This document shows, one piece after another, positions 55,015-64,000 of a stretch of 64,000 bases of DNA; the first letter of the stretch is position 1, and every line of letters begins with the position of its first letter. A program made the translations under genes and the position numbers. Below the pieces are notes generated by a model that did not search any database, was not told where the DNA came from, and saw nothing but the letters and a program-made list of their open reading frames with translations. The DNA comes from Simiduia curdlanivorans (GTDB taxonomy: Bacteria > Pseudomonadota > Gammaproteobacteria > Pseudomonadales > Cellvibrionaceae), in the NCBI RefSeq assembly GCF_030409605.1, contig NZ_JAUFQG010000004.1:124001-188000 (forward strand), given 5' to 3'.

Positions 55015-57603
55015 TTACCTAGCTTGACTAAATACCGTAACGGCGCTGCCCTCCACTAACGCCGTGCCCGAAAGACCGGCCGCGTTGGCGGCACCATTGG
55101 CATCAGCAACGCGAGTCCAATTGCCGGTGGGCAAATTGACGTAGACATTATTGCCGCTGTTATACACTACGAACAAATTGTGGCTATCGCTTGGGTAAGT
55201 AATGTGCCCTGTTACCACCTGGCCGCCAAACTCTGCTGGACGAGACAGGGCCATATACTGAGCAATTTCTGCATTAGTGTTCATACGCAGGCCAGCATGG
55301 GCTTTACGCAGCGAAATTAGATCGCGAAAGTAGTTAAACGTTGGCGCATTATTGACTTTGTTATGCCATTTAATACTGTTAAAACTGTCGGGTGAGTTAT
55401 AGGTATTGTGTGTTCCGCCGTGTTGGCCATAGTTCCATGCGGATGCGGTAGCTATTTGTTCGTCGGCGGTTTTGGTGCGCAAGAATTCATCACCGGCGTG
55501 CACGAAGGCAATACCTTGGCTGGTAAAAATCTGGCCCATACCAAAATTAACCACGCGCTTTGGATAAGCCAAATCCGCCGGCGGCGTTAAGCTCATGATT
55601 TGGTGCGAACCATTTTGCACCACGTTACTCGACAAGCTCAGGTACACCTTATCCCACAGGCCGAAATTATCGTGTGCGGAAATATAATTAATGCTCTGTT
55701 CTGGGTCAGCGGTGTAATTGCGAAACCAGGTGCCATTGCGACCGTCGTTACTGTTGTAGGGGGAGCCGCGCATACCGTCGTAGATTGCCCAACCACTGTC
55801 GGCCGCCGACAAATTATTGAACATAAAGCCAGTGGCCGTGCCGTCGTTATTGCCTTTAATGGCCTCGCGATAAGCACCGTTGAAAACGCCGACGTGTTCC
55901 TCTGCCATAAAACGTGTGGTGCCATAGCGCACGCGCTGACCTTCTTTTGGGTCAGAGGCGTAACCATTCCAAGGTTCGCCGTACAACAATAAATTTCGAT
56001 CAGGGAATTGGCTGTTTAGGTGTGCGCCCCACTTTTCCACTTCGGCGTGGGAAAAAATGCCGATCAAATCGAAGCGAAAACCATCGATTTTATATTCCTC
56101 CACCCAGTACTGTAGCGAGTCTTGAATCATCCGGCTAACCATGGGCACATCGGCGTCGATGGAGTTTCCAGTGCCGGATAAATCCGTAGGCGTGTAATAT
56201 TTACCAGAAATTTTATCGAACATCTCTTTGGCATAGGTGTGGTTATAGACCACATCCATAACGACGCGGATGCCGGCTTTGTGCAGTTCGTTAACCAGGG
56301 TTTTAAATTCCCGCGCCCGATTTTCATAATCTAGCGGGGTTTGCGAATAGCGCTCCTCCGGCACATTGAAATTGCGTGGATCATAGCCCCAGTTATAGCA
56401 AGGGTCTGAATCTGGCAGGCCATCACAGGTGGCATAATCGTAAACCGGCAACAGCTGCACATGGGTTACACCCAACTCCTTCAAGTGATCGATACCCGTT
56501 TTTACACCATTGTATTTCGTGCCCGCCTGCACCATGCCTAAATACTTTCCGCGCTTAGCGGCATCTACACCGGAACTTGGGTGGATGGTAAAGTCGCGCA
56601 TGTGCACTTCATAAATGATGGCATCTTCGCGCTTGTTGAGTGCCGGCACCGAAGCCCAGCCGCCAAGGGGTTCTGTGCGTGCCATGTCCATCACAATATT
56701 GGTATCACTTTGCGGCACCGCCATTTTTCCGTAGGGGTCGCGCACTCTGTTGCCATTGACGGTGAAATAATATTCGGCGAGATGAAGGTCGCCCTCGACG
56801 CGCACTTGATACACTTCGCTATAGCCGTTGAAACTCGTCACTTTAGTCATGGCGTGATTAACACCCTCCAACACCAACGCAACATTGCTGGCATCTGGCG
56901 ACCACAGTGAGAAGGTTGTACCCTCGGCGTCGTATACGGCACCCAAGGTATCTGCCGCCGCACCGCAGTTACTGGTGCATGCCACAGACTGCAAAGTGTA
57001 TTGCAGCGTTTGATCGTTTACGGTGAGCAAATAGTCGCCCTGCCCGGTTAAGGAAATATCCGCACCCGCCTGGTTTAAGTAGCCATCGCCATTAGTGTCG
57101 CCATAGTTTTGCGACCAATTGCCGCTTACATCCACTTTAAAGCGCTGATTGGTTTGGCCATCGAAATGTATTTGCAGCTGCCAGGTATTATTCGCCACAA
57201 GTTCCATGGGTGTAGCTGCCCAAGCATTTGGCGTTCCGCGAAAATACAGTGATGGAAATATTTTGCTGAAACTAGCGGCACTACAGGATGCGACCTGCGT
57301 TGCATTGATCGCTTTAGTGCTACTGTTGAAAGCAATTGAATAGGCTGTATTGGCACTCACTTGGTAATCCGCTGCGGGATAATTTTCGCTCCAATCACCT
57401 AGCCTATCAATTTTAAAACGCGGCCCACCACCGGCATCACCCGCGCCAAACTGTTGGCAGGTTTCATAGGTGTTAGCGCTCACCTGGGTGAGTGCGCTGG
57501 CGGCCCAAGTGTTAGCTGTACCACGAAAAAACCAATCGGCCATAGCCGGGCTAGCACTGCTGGCGCTGACAACGCCGAGTGCCAAAATATGTGAAATCTT
57601 CAT
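55015..57603 (-). CDS. Secreted type I pullulanase-like GH13 enzyme
   Basis: 862 residues from MKISHILALG; an upstream start at 57651 lacks a ribosome site and would spoil the signal peptide (1-22, PAMA). Two tandem beta modules starting (F/Y)FRGT-x-N-x-WAA (about 24-105 and 116-205), a CBM48-like domain (TFSLWSPDASNVALVLEG, about 222-310), then GH13 with the pullulanase signature YNWGYDPRNFNVPEERYS, nucleophile Asp512 (GFRFDLIG), acid/base Glu543 (YGEPWNG) and Asp645 (SAHDNF). It cleaves alpha-1,6 branches of pullulan, glycogen or starch outside the cytoplasm. Monocistronic with terminator. Confidence 0.93.
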   Translation of the reverse strand: MKISHILALGVVSASSASPAMADWFFRGTANTWAASALTQVSANTYETCQQFGAGDAGGGPRFKIDRLGDWSENYPAADYQVSANTAYSIAFNSSTKAINATQVASCSAASFSKIFPSLYFRGTPNAWAATPMELVANNTWQLQIHFDGQTNQRFKVDVSGNWSQNYGDTNGDGYLNQAGADISLTGQGDYLLTVNDQTLQYTLQSVACTSNCGAAADTLGAVYDAEGTTFSLWSPDASNVALVLEGVNHAMTKVTSFNGYSEVYQVRVEGDLHLAEYYFTVNGNRVRDPYGKMAVPQSDTNIVMDMARTEPLGGWASVPALNKREDAIIYEVHMRDFTIHPSSGVDAAKRGKYLGMVQAGTKYNGVKTGIDHLKELGVTHVQLLPVYDYATCDGLPDSDPCYNWGYDPRNFNVPEERYSQTPLDYENRAREFKTLVNELHKAGIRVVMDVVYNHTYAKEMFDKISGKYYTPTDLSGTGNSIDADVPMVSRMIQDSLQYWVEEYKIDGFRFDLIGIFSHAEVEKWGAHLNSQFPDRNLLLYGEPWNGYASDPKEGQRVRYGTTRFMAEEHVGVFNGAYREAIKGNNDGTATGFMFNNLSAADSGWAIYDGMRGSPYNSNDGRNGTWFRNYTADPEQSINYISAHDNFGLWDKVYLSLSSNVVQNGSHQIMSLTPPADLAYPKRVVNFGMGQIFTSQGIAFVHAGDEFLRTKTADEQIATASAWNYGQHGGTHNTYNSPDSFNSIKWHNKVNNAPTFNYFRDLISLRKAHAGLRMNTNAEIAQYMALSRPAEFGGQVVTGHITYPSDSHNLFVVYNSGNNVYVNLPTGNWTRVADANGAANAAGLSGTALVEGSAVTVFSQAR

Positions 57604-57966
57604 TGCTTTAACCTTGCTTATTGTTATCGGGTTAAAACAACAAACGGACATTACCGCTCCTAGTGCATACCGCCTTTACCACTCCTGACTAACGGCCAGC
57701 TAGGGCCGATTCCGTCTGTTGCAATATCATTCGGCCGCACTTTTCCACGGTAGCGTAAACACACTCCCAAAAAGATTACAGCTCGCGAATTAGAAAAAGA
57801 ATGGTGCTAAGGGAAAAATACTGCAAGGGGGAGGTGCATGAATACGTATTCACTACTAGAGTTGAGCTAGAAAAGAATTAATTAGCCTGAACATTAAGCG
57901 CGTGCCGGCGCTGAACTACATTGATCTAGATAGCGATAAGCGATAACACACTCAACGACAGTCAAC
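57604..57966 (-). other. Non-coding stretch upstream of the pullulanase
   Basis: 363 bp. It must hold the pullulanase promoter, but no clear operator or repeat is seen. AAGG lies about 11 bases before the pullulanase ATG. Confidence 0.45.
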
Positions 57967-58626
57967 TTAGCTGTGTTTTTTAGCGTACACCCGATACACA
58001 ATCGCAAGCGACAAACAAATAGCGGCAGGAAACAACAGGGCAAAAAATTGGTAGTCGGCGTATAGCAACGCGCCAAGCGTGCCGCCAACAATAAAACCTA
58101 CAATAATTAGAACAAAAAGTAGAGCCTTGCGCTGATCTAAAGGCTGCCCCCGCAGAAGTGACCCAATCATAATACCCAAGTCAGTGAAAATACCGGTGAC
58201 ATGAGTCGTTCTTACCACCGCACCGCTATAGGTTGTCGCTAATGCATTTTGTAAACCGCACGCAGCCGATGCAAAAAAGTGGCCAGAGAAATTACCGTTT
58301 GAAAGGAGCCCTAGCGCGGCCAGCAATAACACGGCCTCCAACATAAGTGCCGAATCGTAATGCCTACCAAGCTTCAATGTTGAGCCGTGCAAGAGAAAAC
58401 CAGCAATGGAGGAACCCATCACAAAAGAAGCAAGCACGCCTAGCAAGTGAAAAGTATGCTGAAGTGATGTATTCAGGAAGCTCGTGCCCAACAGCGTTGC
58501 CGTACCCGAAAGATGGGAAACCGATTGATGCTCAAAACCTAGCAGGCCAATAGCGTTAACGACACCAGCCACCAGCGCCAGTACAAACGCTCCTAGCTCA
58601 ACCCATTTGGGTAATTGTGAAATCAA
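57967..58626 (-). CDS. DUF1275 (YoaK-like) membrane protein
   Basis: 219 residues with six to seven helices. The motif VAGVVNAIGLLGFEHQSVSH followed by SGTATLLG, and later CGLQNALATTYSGAVVRTTH with VTGIFTDLG, are the family signature. Function unknown. The stretch between this gene and the NUDIX gene downstream of the ABC operon includes two AAGCTACAA units. Confidence 0.9.
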   Translation of the reverse strand: MISQLPKWVELGAFVLALVAGVVNAIGLLGFEHQSVSHLSGTATLLGTSFLNTSLQHTFHLLGVLASFVMGSSIAGFLLHGSTLKLGRHYDSALMLEAVLLLAALGLLSNGNFSGHFFASAACGLQNALATTYSGAVVRTTHVTGIFTDLGIMIGSLLRGQPLDQRKALLFVLIIVGFIVGGTLGALLYADYQFFALLFPAAICLSLAIVYRVYAKKHS

Positions 58627-58799
58627 TTCAAAAGTACTCCCCTATCCATAGCCAGGCGGTAGATCGCTTCTGCAAGCTACAAGGCGGGAGGCCGCCCCCT
58701 ACAAGCTACAAAAAATTACATCAAGTGGTACAAAGCCAAGTATTTTCACATTGTGTAACTGCACCCTACACACAATCCGATCGCTAGTTTGAAAATACG

Positions 58800-59576
58800 T
58801 TAAAAAGCCTTAATCATTGAACGGGATATCAACCAGGCTGCGATATTGGCTTTCGCCAAATCGGTAAACGGTTCCAACGCTGCCACTTGCTTCAACTGGA
58901 GCACCGGCAGTTCCACCAGCAAGCCCTCTTCCTCATCCGCATAGGCGCCAGTAAAATCAGCCGGCACGCCTAAGTAATTAATTTGCAACGCGCCGTTGTC
59001 GGTTTCTTGGGTGATGGTGACCAATGTAGTTTCGGGAATGACTAAGCTCAAACCAGACTCCTCCAAAAATTCCCGCTGTGCCGTTAGTTTTAGGTTATTG
59101 CTATCGCCTATCAACCCCTCGTTGCCTCTGCTCTTGTCTGCGGGTATCAGCTCTGTGAGCGATGGGTTGAAACCGCCACCCAGCAAGCTTAGAAAGCCGG
59201 GAAATAGATGGCTGCTGGCGCCGCGTTTTTGCAGCAGCAAGCTGCCACTCGCTTGACAGTAAGACAATACATTAGCGGCTAAAACGGCCGGCATTTTCCC
59301 CAACTGGCGTAACGCCAGCATCTCCGAGTAACGCACCACTTGGTAATGCATTTCCTCCGTTAACCCCTCTCGCCCTGTATCAACCAGCGCGTGCCATTCA
59401 TCCACCTTTAAGGTGGTGCGAATAGCTTCGGCAAGGGCAAGGCATTCGCGATCGAGTGCTAAAAAACCGGCGTTAATTAGGCGGGGGCTGTGCTGGGCAA
59501 TGCCGAGGAAACGCAAGTGTAAGTCATGCGCAACACACCAATGATTCAACTGTTCGAGCGATGGCAAGCCAGTCAT
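58800..59576 (-). CDS. NUDIX hydrolase with an interrupted Nudix box
   Basis: 258 residues. N-terminal non-catalytic domain about 1-95, then the NUDIX fold with GGGF (133-136) and REFLEESGL (168-176). The canonical spacing from the box glycine to REUxEE is about 14; here it is about 33, so about 19 residues are inserted, similar to eukaryotic or NudC-related variants. It hydrolyses nucleoside diphosphate-type substrates in relatives. Starts inside the end of the ABC ATPase gene (ATGA) and is last in the operon. Confidence 0.85.
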   Translation of the reverse strand: MTGLPSLEQLNHWCVAHDLHLRFLGIAQHSPRLINAGFLALDRECLALAEAIRTTLKVDEWHALVDTGREGLTEEMHYQVVRYSEMLALRQLGKMPAVLAANVLSYCQASGSLLLQKRGASSHLFPGFLSLLGGGFNPSLTELIPADKSRGNEGLIGDSNNLKLTAQREFLEESGLSLVIPETTLVTITQETDNGALQINYLGVPADFTGAYADEEEGLLVELPVLQLKQVAALEPFTDLAKANIAAWLISRSMIKAF

Positions 59577-60343
59577 AGGGCAGACTCTGCCACTATCGAT
59601 AAACCACGCTCGGTAACCGTGATTTGCGCCTTAATACGATAGACTTCGGCTAAGTTTTTATCGGTCAACACCTGCTCAGGCGTGCCGTCTGCTACTAGAT
59701 GACCTTGGTGCAACAGCAGGATGCGATCGCAAAAACGCGCAGTGAGAGAGAGATCGTGCAGCGCCGCAATCACCAATCCAGTTTCCGATTTGGTTTTTAA
59801 CAATTGCATAATCTGTAGCTGATGCAGAGGGTCTAAAGCCGCAATGGGTTCATCGGCTAACCAGATATCGGCTACCGTGGCAAATAAGCGCGCGCACTGT
59901 ACCCGGCGCAACTCGCCACCCGATAGGGTATCGACCGAGCGCTGAGCTAGAGCTTCCACGTCGGCGGCCTGCAAGGCCAAGCGAATTAACCCGGCGTCCG
60001 CTTTCAAGGCTGCATCAATGCTGCCGGTGTGCGGTAGGCGTCCGAGTGCAACCAAGGCTTCGGCGCTGATCGACCAAGCGGGTGCTTCCTGCTGCGCCAA
60101 CAACGCCAGGGTTTTTGCGCGGGCTTTGGCGGGCCACTGGCCGAGTATTTTCTGATTTAATAGCACTTCCCCTGCGCTCGGTTTTAACAAACCCGATAAA
60201 CATTTGAGCAAGGTACTTTTACCGGCGCCGTTCGGTCCAATTAAACCGATCAACTCGCCTTTGGCTGCAGAAAAACTGATGTCCTTTAGCAATGTTTTAT
60301 CCGCCACACCGAAACACAGATGTTGACTCTCAAGCCCTGTCAC
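59573..60343 (-). CDS. ABC transporter ATPase of a FecCD/BtuCD-type importer
   Basis: 256 residues. Walker A GPNGAGKST (36-44), signature LSGGELRRVQ, Walker B IWLADEPIAALD and H-loop AALHDLSLT. Drives uptake of corrinoid, heme or siderophore across the inner membrane with the permease encoded 54 bp upstream. The presence of btuB elsewhere in the window makes cobalamin a fair guess. Confidence 0.93.
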   Translation of the reverse strand: MTGLESQHLCFGVADKTLLKDISFSAAKGELIGLIGPNGAGKSTLLKCLSGLLKPSAGEVLLNQKILGQWPAKARAKTLALLAQQEAPAWSISAEALVALGRLPHTGSIDAALKADAGLIRLALQAADVEALAQRSVDTLSGGELRRVQCARLFATVADIWLADEPIAALDPLHQLQIMQLLKTKSETGLVIAALHDLSLTARFCDRILLLHQGHLVADGTPEQVLTDKNLAEVYRIKAQITVTERGLSIVAESAL

Positions 60344-60397
60344 AATCGACCCTTCTTCGCATATTATTTGGATAATTCAAATTAGAAATGGACGGCG

Positions 60398-61375
60398 TCA
60401 AACCATGTGACGCTTGCCTTTCACCAGTAGATAGATAAAAAACGGCGCACCCAACAAGGCGGTAACCACACCCAGTTTTAATTCGCGCACAACATCGATA
60501 TGACGCACGAGAATATCCGCACAGAGTAGTAGCAAGGCGCCGCCGAGGGCCGAATAAACTAACAGTTTACCGGGCTGGTGATCCGCCCAACTGCGCAACA
60601 AGTGCGGCACCATCAAGCCGATAAAACCAATGGCGCCACTCACCGCCACACCACCACCCACGGCGAGTGCGATACCGGCGAGCAATAAGACGCGCTCGCG
60701 CGCGCCGTCAAAACCCAAGCTGGTTGCCGTATCATCGCCTAGGGTCAGCGCATCTAAATAGGCCTTGCGCGAAAAAATCAGCAGCATCCCCAACACGCAG
60801 GTGGGCAGTGCTACGGCTACGTGATCCATGGAGCGATTCGCCAAAGAACCCATTAACCAGAAAATAATTTCTTGTAGCGCAAATAAATTTTTAGAAAAAT
60901 TTAACGCGACGGCCACCAGCGCACCAAAAAGCGAGTTAAGGGCAACACCGGCAAGAATTAACACCAACACACTTTGGCTACGCCCAGCCAAGCCGTAAAT
61001 AGCAAGCAGGGCAATCAGGCTACCCAGCATGGCAGCAGCTGGCAGCACTAACCAGCCGAGCGAGGTCAAACCAAAGTACAGCGTAATCACCGCGCCCAGC
61101 GCAGCGCCAGAAGACACCCCCAATACACCGGGTTCGGCCAGGGGGTTACGCAATAAACCCTGCATGGCGGCGCCACTCATCCCCAGGGCCGCACCCACCA
61201 CCAAGGCTAAGAGCGTGCGCGGTAAGCGCACATCGAACACGATACTGCGCCCGGCGCTCAATGTCCCAGCCAATAGATCTTGCGTAGCCTGCCAAACCGA
61301 CACATCCACGGCGCCCAAGGTGAGCGACACAAGAACCAAAAAACATAAACCGACGACTAACAAAAAACTCTTCAA
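60398..61375 (-). CDS. FecCD/BtuC-type ABC permease
   Basis: 325 residues, about nine to ten helices. RLPRTLLALVVGAALGMSGA and MQGLLRNPLAEPGVLGVSSG are the family signature, with the coupling-region GFIGLMVPHLLRSW. Its start overlaps the binding-protein stop (ATGA). Confidence 0.94.
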   Translation of the reverse strand: MKSFLLVVGLCFLVLVSLTLGAVDVSVWQATQDLLAGTLSAGRSIVFDVRLPRTLLALVVGAALGMSGAAMQGLLRNPLAEPGVLGVSSGAALGAVITLYFGLTSLGWLVLPAAAMLGSLIALLAIYGLAGRSQSVLVLILAGVALNSLFGALVAVALNFSKNLFALQEIIFWLMGSLANRSMDHVAVALPTCVLGMLLIFSRKAYLDALTLGDDTATSLGFDGARERVLLLAGIALAVGGGVAVSGAIGFIGLMVPHLLRSWADHQPGKLLVYSALGGALLLLCADILVRHIDVVRELKLGVVTALLGAPFFIYLLVKGKRHMV

Positions 61376-62268
61376 GATACGTCCCTTGCAAGGCCAAGCC
61401 GCAATTCAATCAAGGCAGACATTAGTGCATTTATATTTGGCGCTGGGCAAACGGTTAGGTTGCCCGGCAAAGCTGCGAGGGCACCGCCTTTCATGGCGCG
61501 CGCCAAAGCCGGGTGCCGCAACACTTCATGGGCGACAGAGAAATGCTTGGCGGCCACTTGGTCGACGATCAATAAATCTGGCGGGTTCAACACCAGCTTC
61601 TCTAAATCTATACTGGCAAAACCTTGTATACCCTGTTGCACAGCCCAGTTATGGAACCCGGCCAAGCTGAGCAATTCATCCTCCAAGGTGCCGTTACCCG
61701 GAGCAATATGGTTAGGGCCCAGCATGAGCGCGCTGGGTTTAGCGCTCACGGGGGTAAGCCGATTATCGGCTTCCAGTTGCAACTTGCGCGCTTGCCACTG
61801 GCTCGAGAATTCAACTAATGCCGGCGGGTTGTTCAATATCTCTGCCATGCGGGCGAGGTGTGCATCGATATCGGCCAGCTTTTGCGGCAAAGGCACGCGC
61901 AGTACCGGGTAGCCCAGCGCTAGCAGCAGCTCAACGGCCTCGCGCGCGCCGTATTCCCCCGCCAACACCAGCCGAGGTTTTAGCGGGATGATTTCCTCCA
62001 CTAAACCATGATTGCGGTGCAGCCCCTGCGCTTGAAGCGCCAGCGGCGACATAAGCGGGTTGTCGGCAAAATAGGTCACGCTGGCGATCTGATCCCGCCC
62101 GGCAAAGCGCAGCAGCATTTGATCAACGCAAAGATTAACGCTAACCAAGCCTCCCGAGGAACTCGCCGGCAGCGAAGAACCTGACTCGGCGTGGCTCCGC
62201 GCTGCGACCAAGCCACTACACAAAAGCAGAAATAAACAAGCCCACAGCGAGGGCTGCAGGCAGCGCAC
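61372..62268 (-). CDS. Periplasmic substrate-binding protein of the FecCD-type importer
   Basis: 298 residues with signal peptide (about 1-24). BtuF/TroA-like fold: VSVNLCVDQMLLRFAG, IIPLKPRLVLAGEYGAREAV, and VLNPPDLLIVDQ. The VNLCxDQ start is common in cobalamin/iron-chelate binding proteins. Only one base separates it from the Kazal lipoprotein stop upstream. Substrate not proven; no riboswitch is seen in front of this operon. Confidence 0.9.
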   Translation of the reverse strand: MRCLQPSLWACLFLLLCSGLVAARSHAESGSSLPASSSGGLVSVNLCVDQMLLRFAGRDQIASVTYFADNPLMSPLALQAQGLHRNHGLVEEIIPLKPRLVLAGEYGAREAVELLLALGYPVLRVPLPQKLADIDAHLARMAEILNNPPALVEFSSQWQARKLQLEADNRLTPVSAKPSALMLGPNHIAPGNGTLEDELLSLAGFHNWAVQQGIQGFASIDLEKLVLNPPDLLIVDQVAAKHFSVAHEVLRHPALARAMKGGALAALPGNLTVCPAPNINALMSALIELRLGLARDVS

Positions 62269-62269
62269 C

Positions 62270-62587
62270 TTATTCAGTTGCTGCGCCGGCGCAGGCGCCT
62301 TTGGTCCAGCTGGTTAACCCCATACTCGCCGCGCGGCAGGCGTTGCTGTGGGTCTTGCCATCACAGCCACAAACCGGGGTGTAATCCATCGTGCACATGC
62401 GGTTGGGGTTGATTTTGCTGGCATCGATACACGCGACAGCCTCGGCAACCGGCGGCTTCTCTAGCCCGGTATCTGTGGTCACGGCAGTCTGGGCAATAGG
62501 CGCTCGTTCTTGGCCGCAGGCATTAAGCACTAGCGCTAACAGCACAAACGCGGCGATTGAGGTGGCTGATAAAATACGTTTAAACAT
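62270..62587 (-). CDS. Lipoprotein with Kazal-type protease inhibitor domain
   Basis: 105 residues. Lipobox LNAC (Cys24) and a compact six-cysteine Kazal domain (about 53-99) with CTMDYTPVCGCDGKTHSNAC. Kazal domains inhibit serine proteases. It is the first gene of the importer operon, an odd position for an inhibitor. Confidence 0.9.
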   Translation of the reverse strand: MFKRILSATSIAAFVLLALVLNACGQERAPIAQTAVTTDTGLEKPPVAEAVACIDASKINPNRMCTMDYTPVCGCDGKTHSNACRAASMGLTSWTKGACAGAATE

Positions 62588-62716
62588 GGGTACCCTCCCT
62601 AAGAGTGCGTCATTATAGGGATAGGCCTAGGCCAGTTAAAAGCGACATTTCACAGAAGCTGTATGCAAAGGCGACTACACTTTAGCTCTGTTGATTAACA
62701 TGCTCAGGTATACACG

Positions 62717-63085
62717 ATGGATAAGCAGCAAGAGCGCCGGCGTTTCGTGCGCGTTTCCTTCCAAGAGCCGGTACTCCTCTCGCAAAACGGCAACACATGG
62801 TCATGTGAGCTGATCGATATATCGCTCAAGGGCGCGCTGCTGCAGCCCCCGGTCGATTGCACACCGATAGCGGACGACGCACTAACGCTGACACTGGCGC
62901 TGGACGACAACAACGCGATTCAAATGATCGGCTCATTGGTACACCAACAAGATGAGCAACTCGGCTTATATTGCGAGCGCATAGACATAGATAGCATGGC
63001 GCACCTGAGAAAGCTGATAGAATTGAACACCGGTGACCCAAGCGCAGCAGAGCGAGAGTTCAAGCGCTTAGGGCAGGCAGATTAG
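62717..63085 (+). CDS. PilZ domain c-di-GMP-binding protein
   Basis: 122 residues, single PilZ domain. RxxxR motif in ERRRFVRV and DISLKGALL for the (D/N)xSxxG motif: both c-di-GMP motifs are intact. A free-standing effector of c-di-GMP signalling. Paralogous to the next gene. Confidence 0.9.
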   Translation: MDKQQERRRFVRVSFQEPVLLSQNGNTWSCELIDISLKGALLQPPVDCTPIADDALTLTLALDDNNAIQMIGSLVHQQDEQLGLYCERIDIDSMAHLRKLIELNTGDPSAAEREFKRLGQAD

Positions 63086-63203
63086 CGGTTAAACATTAAG
63101 TATATGGGAACTCGACTTTTTTGGTACCATAGTGCAATACCGTGCCAACGCCCCGCCTTTTCTGGCAGATGCCGGCACAGATGACAACAAAAGGTGATGA
63201 GGT

Positions 63204-63590
63204 ATGACATTCACAGGTACAGAAGGGCGGGAGCGCCGCTACTTCCCGAGAGTTAGCTACCGCGCTTACGCGACCCTAACCACCACCCAAACAAAATTCG
63301 ACGTGCATATCGTTGATGTATCGTTTAACGGCGCCTTGGCAGCCCTGATTCGGCCGCATACGCTATCGCCAGGCGAAGAAATCATCCTGACCATCGAAGC
63401 TAGCGAAGGTAATTTGATTAAAATGCAGGGCAAGCTGGCGCACCAGCGCGACCACATGCTGGGCATCGAATGTCGCGCCCTAGGCATCGATAATCAAGCC
63501 AGGCTGCGCGAACTCCTGAAGAAAGAATCCGAGCGACAAAATGAGCGCAGCGTTAAAGCCATGATGGACGATCACGATCAACGCAGCTAG
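63204..63590 (+). CDS. PilZ domain c-di-GMP-binding protein, second copy
   Basis: 128 residues. RERRYFPRV and DVSFNGALAAL are intact c-di-GMP motifs. Similar in length and layout to the preceding PilZ gene (118 bp apart), so a tandem duplication is likely. GATGAGG precedes the ATG. Confidence 0.9.
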   Translation: MTFTGTEGRERRYFPRVSYRAYATLTTTQTKFDVHIVDVSFNGALAALIRPHTLSPGEEIILTIEASEGNLIKMQGKLAHQRDHMLGIECRALGIDNQARLRELLKKESERQNERSVKAMMDDHDQRS

Positions 63591-63600
63591 AACCTGCCCC

Positions 63601-63626
63601 TGCAGTGGTATCAATCTGCCACTGCA
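63601..63626 (+). terminator. Hairpin after the second PilZ gene
   Basis: TGCAGTGG/CCACTGCA perfect 8-bp stem with 10-base loop, ten bases after the stop; no T-tract, so terminator activity is uncertain. Confidence 0.55.
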
Positions 63627-63661
63627 AAGCCCTCCTTAAAGCCCACCTCAATGTAAGTTTA

Positions 63662-63676
63662 AACCTAACTTAGGTT
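63662..63676. promoter_or_regulatory. Palindrome upstream of modA
   Basis: AACCTAA/TTAGGTT around one central base, 66-80 bp before the modA start. Possible operator; it does not clearly match the usual ModE consensus. Confidence 0.4.
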
Positions 63677-63742
63677 GATATCCCACAAGGTGTAACTCGG
63701 TAAATTTGTTAAGATGCCTTCAGATTTTACGGGGGACACACC

Positions 63743-64000
63743 TTGCGCACCTTTGGCCTTTGCTTTTTACTCTTGCTGACGCTGGCAACAGAGACCCTGG
63801 CAGAGCCCTTGCGTATCGCCGTGGCGAGTAACTTTAAACCCGCGCTCGAGCAGCTACTACCGGCATTTAGCGCCAATCACCCAGACACGAAAATTACCCT
63901 TAGCGCCGGCGCGTCGGGGCAACTCTTCACCCAAGTTTCGCAGGGCGCTCCTTTCGACCTGTTTTTGTCTGCCGATGCTGTCTACCCGAGCAAGCTTCAT
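63743..64000 (+). CDS. modA: Molybdate-binding protein ModA, 3' end outside the window
   Basis: 86 residues visible from a TTG with GGGGGA upstream. Signal peptide about 1-20 (ending TLA), then LRIAVASNFKPALEQLLPAF, LSAGASGQLFTQVSQGAPFD and LFLSADAVYPSKL, the molybdate-binding motifs of ModA. It delivers molybdate to the ModBC importer, expected downstream. Confidence 0.9.
   Translation, partial: MRTFGLCFLLLLTLATETLAEPLRIAVASNFKPALEQLLPAFSANHPDTKITLSAGASGQLFTQVSQGAPFDLFLSADAVYPSKLH

Overview
The window looks like a chromosomal segment of a marine, polysaccharide-degrading gammaproteobacterium, most likely a member of the Cellvibrionaceae (Saccharophagus/Teredinibacter/Simiduia-like). The reasons are two very large modular chitinases with low-complexity linkers, a secreted type I pullulanase, a B12 receptor behind a cobalamin riboswitch, a two-partner-secretion exoprotein, and typical gammaproteobacterial small families (Trp-rich TIGR02450, DUF2310, PilZ). 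The genus is inferred from gene content only. Base composition is near 50% GC over most of the window and clearly lower around 34.0-38.8 kb.

Layout. 0-10 kb: the 3' end of a giant TPS-type adhesin, translationally coupled to a YfiR-family periplasmic protein and a CHASE8-type hybrid histidine kinase, convergent with a NarL-type response regulator, then a coiled-coil protein. 10.6-19.8 kb: a lipoprotein chitinase with two GH18 domains, a pair of overlapping amidohydrolases (one with lost metal ligands), and btuB with its riboswitch. 19.9-28 kb: small housekeeping/accessory genes (two VOC proteins, GNAT, zinc-ribbon protein, CC0125-type lipoprotein, a DUF2157/GDYXXLXY pair, Trp-rich protein, ABM monooxygenase, GFA, DUF1801, MAPEG) plus a 7-bp tandem repeat. 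28.4-32.1 kb: a second chitinase (ChiA-like N-domain, three Ig-like modules, GH18, CBM5/12) preceded by a pair of identical palindromic operators 30 bp apart.

32.3-33.7 kb is an IS110-family (IS1111-type) element. It is followed by an AT-rich accessory island holding a cyclodeaminase-fold gene, a Septu-like ATPase/HNH nuclease pair, several orphan genes, a class IV HDAC-like deacetylase coupled to a putative papain-fold protein, a PLC-family phosphoesterase, a Fcy1-like cytosine deaminase and a dual-specificity phosphatase. A family of about 54-bp imperfect palindromes (GGGGTCAGAT...ATCTGACCCC) is scattered between single genes from 36.8 to 45.9 kb.

50.4-64 kb returns to core-like genes: an ArsR regulator divergent from an ArsP-type permease with two operator palindromes between them, a choice-of-anchor I lipoprotein behind tandem Pho-box-like repeats, a secreted pullulanase, a DUF1275 protein, a FecCD-type ABC importer operon (Kazal lipoprotein, binding protein, permease, ATPase, NUDIX), two PilZ proteins and the 5' end of modA. 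The best candidates for something new are the island trio (34.0-36.7 kb), the 54-bp palindrome family, the YfiR/CHASE8-kinase module and the dual operator of the second chitinase.
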